From positions 1 to 6,811 of the forward strand of contig SKJD01000149.1 in the NCBI GenBank assembly GCA_007116095.1: DNA of 6,811 bases. The letters are read 5' to 3'. Source of the DNA: Candidatus Hydrogenedentota bacterium. GTDB lineage: Bacteria > Hydrogenedentota > Hydrogenedentia > Hydrogenedentales > SCBR16-9. Position 1 is the first letter of the stretch, and each line of letters opens with the position of its first letter. The notes beneath the pieces are model-generated. The model ran no database searches. It was not told the origin of the DNA and saw nothing but the letters and a program-made list of their open reading frames with translations. Positions 1 to 6,811 of this stretch are shown piece by piece. Position numbers and translations under genes: made by a program.

Positions 1-14
1 AGGCGACGCATCAT
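1..14 (-). CDS. Possible start of next ABC transporter gene (partial, 4 codons visible)
   Basis: Two consecutive ATG codons (complement of 14-12 and 11-9) open a frame that overlaps the TGA stop of the sugar permease and reads M-M-R-R to the window edge. An ATGA-type overlap is typical of translationally coupled genes. MalF/UgpA-type permeases are usually followed by a MalG/UgpE-type partner permease, so that is the expected identity. Nothing in four codons proves it. It could also be a chance ATG. Confidence 0.3.
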
Positions 15-985
15 TCGTAGTGCACCCATCGGCCGATGAAACGCCATTGCAGGAGTGTGAGGCCCATGATGCCGAGACTGAGCAGGGTAGCGACGGCGGC
101 GCCGTAGCGCCAGAAGCCGTATTCATAGAAATTGGCGTAGATATACAAGATCAGGTTCTCGGTAGTGCCCAGGGTGCGCCCGCCTCCCTGGGTCAGTGCG
201 AAGAAGCTGTTGAAGGACTGGAAGGCGCGCACCGTGCCGATGATGGCCAGGAAAAAGAGCGTCGGTGAAAGCAAGGGCAAGGTGATATGCCGCATGACCT
301 GGAGTGTGCCTGCCCCGTCCAGACGGGCTACTTCTTCCAACTCGCGGGGAATGGCCGCAAGGCCCGCCAGGAAAATGACAATCATGAAACCGCTGCCATG
401 CCAGACGTCGAAGGCCATGATACAGCAGAGCGCGAGACTGGGCCCGACGTCGTGGGGAATCCAGCCGCCGCTCATCAGGTGCAAAATCCCGCGGGGCTCC
501 AGCAGCCATTGCTGGGCCGGCAGGCCGATATAGGTCAGAAAGGCATTGAGATAGCCGAATTGGGGACTATAGATGGCGCGCCAGACCATGGCGGCGGCGA
601 CGGTGGAGGTGATGTAGGGCAGAAAGTAGACCGTGCGAAAGAAGCCCCGCCCAAATACAATGCGGTTGAGGGCATAGGCCACCACAAAACTGAGGAGCAT
701 GGTGATCGGCACCGTGCCGAGAACATAATACATCGTAACCCGGACGCTGTTCCAGAAATCGGGTCGGCGTAAGGCCTCAGCGTAGTTGGCCAGGCCGACG
801 AAATCCCCCATCCCCTGCTTGCCACCGAAGAGACTCATATAGACGGCATACAACATGGGCGCAAAGGTAAAGACAAAGAGCAGCAGCAGCGCCGGCGAGA
901 GCAGAAACACGGCCACCGGGACATCCCGAAACCGGCCGCTCAGCGCGTCGAATCCGGCATCGATTTTTTGCAGCAAATAGTCCAC
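11..985 (-). CDS. Sugar ABC transporter permease, MalF/UgpA type
   Basis: Inner-membrane subunit of a binding-protein-dependent carbohydrate importer; it would pair with a second permease, an ATPase and a periplasmic binding protein, none of which is in the window. The 324-residue protein has about six hydrophobic segments (near 23-50, 83-109, 118-140, 183-210, 240-255, 294-315). The permease-to-ATPase coupling (EAA) loop is clear: E218-V-A, then G224, then I234-T-L-P237, with exact family spacing. The family motif FVGLANY is at 62-68, and the stretch from GSGFMIVIFLAGLAAIP to the EAA loop is typical. The start is GTG at 985 with AAAGAG seven bases upstream; an in-frame TAA just before it rules out a longer form. 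The loop around 150-182, before the fourth hydrophobic segment, looks longer than usual. It begins 45 bp after waaA ends, so co-transcription is possible. The substrate cannot be read from sequence. Confidence 0.9.
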   Translation of the reverse strand: MDYLLQKIDAGFDALSGRFRDVPVAVFLLSPALLLLFVFTFAPMLYAVYMSLFGGKQGMGDFVGLANYAEALRRPDFWNSVRVTMYYVLGTVPITMLLSFVVAYALNRIVFGRGFFRTVYFLPYITSTVAAAMVWRAIYSPQFGYLNAFLTYIGLPAQQWLLEPRGILHLMSGGWIPHDVGPSLALCCIMAFDVWHGSGFMIVIFLAGLAAIPRELEEVARLDGAGTLQVMRHITLPLLSPTLFFLAIIGTVRAFQSFNSFFALTQGGGRTLGTTENLILYIYANFYEYGFWRYGAAVATLLSLGIMGLTLLQWRFIGRWVHYE

Positions 986-992
986 GCTTTAA

Positions 993-998
993 CTCTTT
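993..998 (-). promoter_or_regulatory. Ribosome binding site for the ABC permease
   Basis: AAAGAG on the minus strand, seven bases before the GTG at 985-983. It supports that non-ATG start, since a TAA lies in frame a few codons upstream and no ATG is near. Confidence 0.5.
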
Positions 999-1030
999 GA
1001 AGACGCTGGACGCCCGGGCTCCCTGGCAAG

Positions 1031-2317
1031 TTAACGGCTGAGCGCCTGATCCTGTCCCATTAGAACAGACTCAACGAGATCGACATTTTTTTCGACGGCG
1101 CCTTGATGTTTCAACACCACTTTGCGGGCGCGCGTGCCCAGTTGGCGGCGTTCCGCGGGATCGTCCAGCAGGCTATGGAGCAGTTCCGGCAGATGGTTCA
1201 CATCCATCACCTGAACAGCTCCCTCAGCCTCCAGCAGGGTTTTGGCGGGGTCCCGGAAATTGGAAATATAAGGCCCGAAGACCGTCGGCACACCCAAGGC
1301 TGCGGGTTCCAGCGGGTTATGCCCTTCCACACCGGGATGAAAGCTGCCGCCGATCACCGCCACCGAGGCCAGGGCATACCAGAAGACCAGTTCGCCCATG
1401 GTATCCACCAGGAGTATGTCCGTGGCGCTGTCGCGACCGCCCGGTTGCTCCAATCCAGAACGTAGAACATGCGGCGCATTGATGGTCCGCTGAATCTCGG
1501 CCACGCGCTCAAGGTGGCGTGGCACAATCACCAGACGCAAATGCGGGTAACTGCTGCGCAAGTCACGCCAGCATTGAAGCGCCAGGGCTTCATCGCCAGG
1601 CCGGGTGCTGCCGAAGACCAGCAGCAAATCCTCCGCCTTGTAACCACAGAGCAAGCGCAGACGGTTCCGGGTCTTGGCGTCCACGGCGGTGGTGACGGCG
1701 TCAAATTTCAAATTGCCCGTAACCATCAATTTTTCTTTGGGATAACCCAGCGCCTCGAAACGCTCGGCATAGCGTTCGTTCTGGACCCCCACCACGTTGA
1801 GGTATTGCAACGCAGCCGAAAAAATGCATTGCCAGCGTTGATAGTTCCGGTAGTGTTTGTCACTCAGGCGCCCGTTGACGATACAGGTCGGTGTGCCGAA
1901 GCGTTCCGTTTCCCGGAGCAAATTCGGCCAGATTTCCGTTTCCAGCAAAATCAGGATACGGGGGTTGATCGATTCAATGCAACGGCGCACCGCCACGCGA
2001 TGATCAAACGGCATCCACATCACCTGTACGAAGGTATCGGCATAGCGATTAACCGCCAGGGCGTAGCCGGCCACCGTGGAAGTGGTGAGCAGGATGGGAG
2101 TCGTCGGGAAGCGCCGCGCCAGGGCGTCGACCAATGGCCGGGCGGTATTGACCTCCCCCACACTACAGGCCTGTATCCAGATGGGCGGTTTGTCCGTGGG
2201 GTGGTATTCCGGCCGAAAACGGGACAACAGGGTACTGTACTTGGGCTGCAAGCGTAAGCAGGTCTGAAGCAGGGGCTTAGCAAGCGCCCAGAGTAGATTG
2301 TAACCGAGATAGTACAT
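1031..2317 (-). CDS. waaA: 3-deoxy-D-manno-octulosonic acid (Kdo) transferase
   Basis: Transfers Kdo from CMP-Kdo to the lipid A precursor at the cytoplasmic face of the inner membrane, building the LPS inner core (GT30, GT-B fold). From the ATG at 2317 it has 428 residues, close to the E. coli enzyme (425). The N-terminal hydrophobic segment (about 1-20) fits the membrane anchor of the family. Motifs in order: SVGE at 52-55 (its Glu aligns with the proposed catalytic base), TTSTVAG near 78-84, LETEIWPN at 125-132, NGRLS at 148-152, GNLKFD at 201-206, FGSTRPGDE near 235-243, VPRHLER at 265-271, DTMGEL at 305-310, IGGSF at 322-326 and GHNPLEP at 332-338. All key motifs are intact. The frame extends to a GTG at 2338, but that start has no ribosome site, whereas the ATG at 2317 has AAAAAGGG ten bases upstream. 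One Kdo or several may be added; sequence does not tell. Confidence 0.95.
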   Translation of the reverse strand: MYYLGYNLLWALAKPLLQTCLRLQPKYSTLLSRFRPEYHPTDKPPIWIQACSVGEVNTARPLVDALARRFPTTPILLTTSTVAGYALAVNRYADTFVQVMWMPFDHRVAVRRCIESINPRILILLETEIWPNLLRETERFGTPTCIVNGRLSDKHYRNYQRWQCIFSAALQYLNVVGVQNERYAERFEALGYPKEKLMVTGNLKFDAVTTAVDAKTRNRLRLLCGYKAEDLLLVFGSTRPGDEALALQCWRDLRSSYPHLRLVIVPRHLERVAEIQRTINAPHVLRSGLEQPGGRDSATDILLVDTMGELVFWYALASVAVIGGSFHPGVEGHNPLEPAALGVPTVFGPYISNFRDPAKTLLEAEGAVQVMDVNHLPELLHSLLDDPAERRQLGTRARKVVLKHQGAVEKNVDLVESVLMGQDQALSR

Positions 2318-2327
2318 CCGGGGCATA

Positions 2328-2335
2328 CCCTTTTT
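2328..2335 (-). promoter_or_regulatory. Ribosome binding site for waaA
   Basis: AAAAAGGG on the minus strand, ten bases before the ATG at 2317-2315. It is only one base from the in-frame ATG at 2326 and lies downstream of the GTG at 2338, so it favours the 2317 start. Confidence 0.5.
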
Positions 2336-2349
2336 CACCCATGTAGGAA

Positions 2350-2382
2350 ACGGGCGGCCTGCAGAAACTACAGACCGCCCGT
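2350..2382 (-). terminator. Inverted repeat between secretin gene and waaA, probable terminator
   Basis: ACGGGCGG (2350-2357) and CCGCCCGT (2375-2382) are perfect inverted copies. The stem continues inward, after single mismatches, with CTG/CAG and AG/CT pairs around an AAA loop. It lies 43 bp beyond the secretin stop in the 107-bp gap before waaA. Only TTTCC follows on the minus strand, so the U-tract is poor. It may be an imperfect intrinsic terminator, a 3'-end-stabilising stem, or a 5' leader hairpin of waaA. There is no T-run on the plus side either. Confidence 0.55.
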
Positions 2383-2424
2383 GTTATGCATGCAATCGCA
2401 CTTACGTAACCAATGTCACCGGAC

Positions 2425-5601
<3,177 letters not shown>

Positions 5602-5611
5602 TACGGTGTCA

Positions 5612-5618
5612 TCCTTCC
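5612..5618 (-). promoter_or_regulatory. Ribosome binding site for the secretin gene
   Basis: GGAAGGA on the minus strand, ten bases before the ATG at 5601-5599. It decides the start in favour of the Met that begins the signal peptide, over the in-frame ATG at 5637, which would put 12 charged residues in front of it. Confidence 0.55.
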
Positions 5619-5669
5619 GCTGTTTTTTAGGCACCATACCGTTACCGCCATACCTCTGTTAATTGTCGC

Positions 5670-6176
5670 TTATTCCGGCGACAATGTAAACGTGCGATCA
5701 AAACGTGTTGACATTATGACCACCGTTTCATCTTCCGGATTGATTTCCAACACTTCAAAATTATCGGTCGAATCATTGACCGCATACCACCCCGTGCGAT
5801 TTCCGGAGCGAATGCGCGCCCGCCATTGGCCAGCGCCTTCGCGTATTGACAAGACCGTTATACCCAATTCTTCCGCTTGATCCACTGGCGCTTGATCGCC
5901 AGCGCGCTCATTATACCGAAATGGATTTCGATTTTGCAGTTCCGTGTAGGTTTGTGGAACATCCATCGGCGGTCTGGGTTGCACCACAGGGGGCCGCTGC
6001 CCGGCATCCACCGCTTGTGGATCGGCAATCGGATTGCGGTAAGGGGGCATTGGCGGTTCCGGCGGCGGATTGAAGATCACATACCCACGATAGACCAAAA
6101 TGCCTATCATGATGATCAGCACCAACCGCTCTTTATTCCACCATAACCATGCGCCTATTTTACGTAGCTTATCCAC
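5670..6176 (-). CDS. PilP/GspC-like inner-membrane pilus/secretion component
   Basis: Likely links the inner-membrane platform to the secretin in the periplasm. The 168-residue protein has a short cytoplasmic start, one membrane segment (about 18-35) and a Pro-rich linker (37-75, including PPPEPPMPP). A QNRNPF motif at 81-86 resembles the one that precedes the folded domain in PilP/GspC proteins. A beta-rich C-terminal domain follows at about 104-168; its closing pattern (LEINPEDETVVIM, then FDRTFTL) matches the end of GspC HR/PilP domains. There is no lipobox, unlike classical PilP lipoproteins, so topology is nearer GspC. The start is GTG at 6176; a TAG two codons upstream bars a longer frame. 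AAGGGGA is 13 bases away, so the ribosome site is loosely spaced. Its position between a PilO-like gene and the secretin matches the pilO-pilP-pilQ order. Family assignment rests on architecture and context rather than strong identity. Confidence 0.65.
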   Translation of the reverse strand: MDKLRKIGAWLWWNKERLVLIIMIGILVYRGYVIFNPPPEPPMPPYRNPIADPQAVDAGQRPPVVQPRPPMDVPQTYTELQNRNPFRYNERAGDQAPVDQAEELGITVLSIREGAGQWRARIRSGNRTGWYAVNDSTDNFEVLEINPEDETVVIMSTRFDRTFTLSPE

Positions 6177-6412
6177 CAGCTATACCCAGTCCCCTTGTTA
6201 TGGCGTCCAGCCTGAACTTCTGCTTTCGTTACCATTATGTGCATGTACTATAAAGCATTATGGCGTAGCGATGCGAATATAGCTTGTACGCGCCCCTCAA
6301 AGTAGCGTTACGCAACAGAAAAGCCGCTAAAAGCGTGCATCTCACTTCCCCATACCCTATGAATAATACCCCGCCCCCATCCAAATAATACCTATGCACT
6401 GTAACGTTCGGC

Positions 6413-6811
6413 TCAGTTCATGTACAGGACATGCCGCTTAAACCAACGCCAGCTACGCTCAACGACTCCGGGTTCCGGAGGCGGCTGCATATTTTGCTGC
6501 TGCCCGCCCATGCCCGGAAACATCATGTTGGGGCCCATACCCGGTCCCATGCCCATATCCATCCCCGGCATTTGTGGTCCCTGTTGCTCGCCGTTGCCAC
6601 CTGTGTCCATCGCCAGACCCATCCCGGTATCGGTTTGTTCCGGCATCCGGAATCGCGCCTGGGTCACCAACAAGTCTACAATCAACTGTGGCTCTACATC
6701 ATAGCCTACGTAGGGATAGGCAATTTTCAGGGCATCCACCGAAAAATAGCGATCGGCTGTGCGCATTTCTTCAAGCAAGCGCACCAGATTGTTCGGCGTG
6801 ACATAAACTTG
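6413..6811 (-). CDS. C-terminal part of a probable PilO/GspM-like assembly protein (5' end outside window)
   Basis: The frame is open from the window edge to the TGA at 6415-6413, giving 132 residues. The visible GTG at 6784 is internal, because coding sequence (VYVTPNNLV) continues upstream. Residues 1-59 look like the last alpha/beta unit of a PilO/GspM or Amuc_1100-type periplasmic domain: a TPNNLVRLLEEM helix, then RYFSVDALKIAYPYVG, then LIVDLLVTQARFR. From about 60 it turns into a disordered tail rich in M, G, P and Q (nine Met within about 36 residues), followed by PPPEPG and a basic, aromatic end (RSWRWFKRHVLYMN). The tail resembles the Gly/Met insert of the secretin downstream. The assignment rests mostly on position before the PilP-like gene and the secretin; an unrelated protein is possible. 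Confidence 0.5.
   Translation of the reverse strand, partial: QVYVTPNNLVRLLEEMRTADRYFSVDALKIAYPYVGYDVEPQLIVDLLVTQARFRMPEQTDTGMGLAMDTGGNGEQQGPQMPGMDMGMGPGMGPNMMFPGMGGQQQNMQPPPEPGVVERSWRWFKRHVLYMN

Noticed and set aside
1012..1019. Palindrome GCCCGGGC between waaA and the permease gene
   Set aside because: Eight bases with no loop or T-run; expected by chance in G+C-rich DNA and too short to call a terminator or operator.
6100..6282. Plus-strand 60-codon frame covering part of the 6177-6412 gap
   Set aside because: It overlaps the 5' end of the PilP-like gene on the other strand, has no evident ribosome site and no recognisable protein features.
6305..6345. Possible intrinsic terminator: CGCT-TTT-AGCG followed by GGCTTTTC on the minus strand
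   Set aside because: The stem is only 4 bp and does not extend, and there is no real U-tract.

Overview
The window looks like chromosomal DNA of a Gram-negative (diderm) bacterium. It carries waaA, the Kdo transferase of lipid A/LPS assembly, and an outer-membrane secretin. Every gene I support lies on the minus strand, so transcription runs from high to low coordinates. The base composition is fairly G+C-rich by eye. A TPR-secretin with a PilP/GspC-like and a PilO/GspM-like partner recalls the pilus-type loci of the PVC group (Akkermansia-like Amuc_1098-1100 genes) and neighbouring phyla. That placement is a low-confidence inference from layout, not a database match.

In transcription order: (1) 6811-6413, the C-terminal 132 residues of a protein cut by the window edge, probably a PilO/GspM-type inner-membrane assembly factor, with a Met/Gly/Pro-rich tail. 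(2) 6412-6177, a 236-bp gap without a convincing gene, promoter or terminator. (3) 6176-5670, a one-pass inner-membrane PilP/GspC-like protein. (4) 5601-2425, a very large secretin (about 1058 aa) with two N-terminal TPR units and three long Gly-rich insertions in its periplasmic ring domains. (5) 2382-2350, a strong inverted repeat, the likely boundary of the secretion/pilus unit. (6) 2317-1031, waaA. (7) 985-11, a MalF/UgpA-type sugar ABC permease. Its stop overlaps a possible start of the next gene, perhaps the second permease, which leaves the window after 14 bases.

The PilO-like, PilP-like and secretin genes form a coherent pilMNOPQ-like (or gspC/D/M-like) set. The inner-membrane PilO-like and PilP-like proteins would connect the assembly platform to the outer-membrane secretin ring. 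waaA and the ABC permease are separate functions, and their adjacency may only be positional.

The most unusual signal is in the secretin. About 250 residues are low-complexity Gly-rich sequence in three blocks: one splits the STN/N0-like domain, and two lie inside the following N1-like domain. One block is Met-rich with a 72-bp near-repeat. The second has 11 FG dipeptides and an exact 60-bp tandem repeat. The upstream PilO-like protein carries a similar Met/Gly/Pro tail. This looks like a secretin machine with disordered, repeat-variable loops at its periplasmic ring, possibly a gating or partner-binding mesh. The structural reading is inference.
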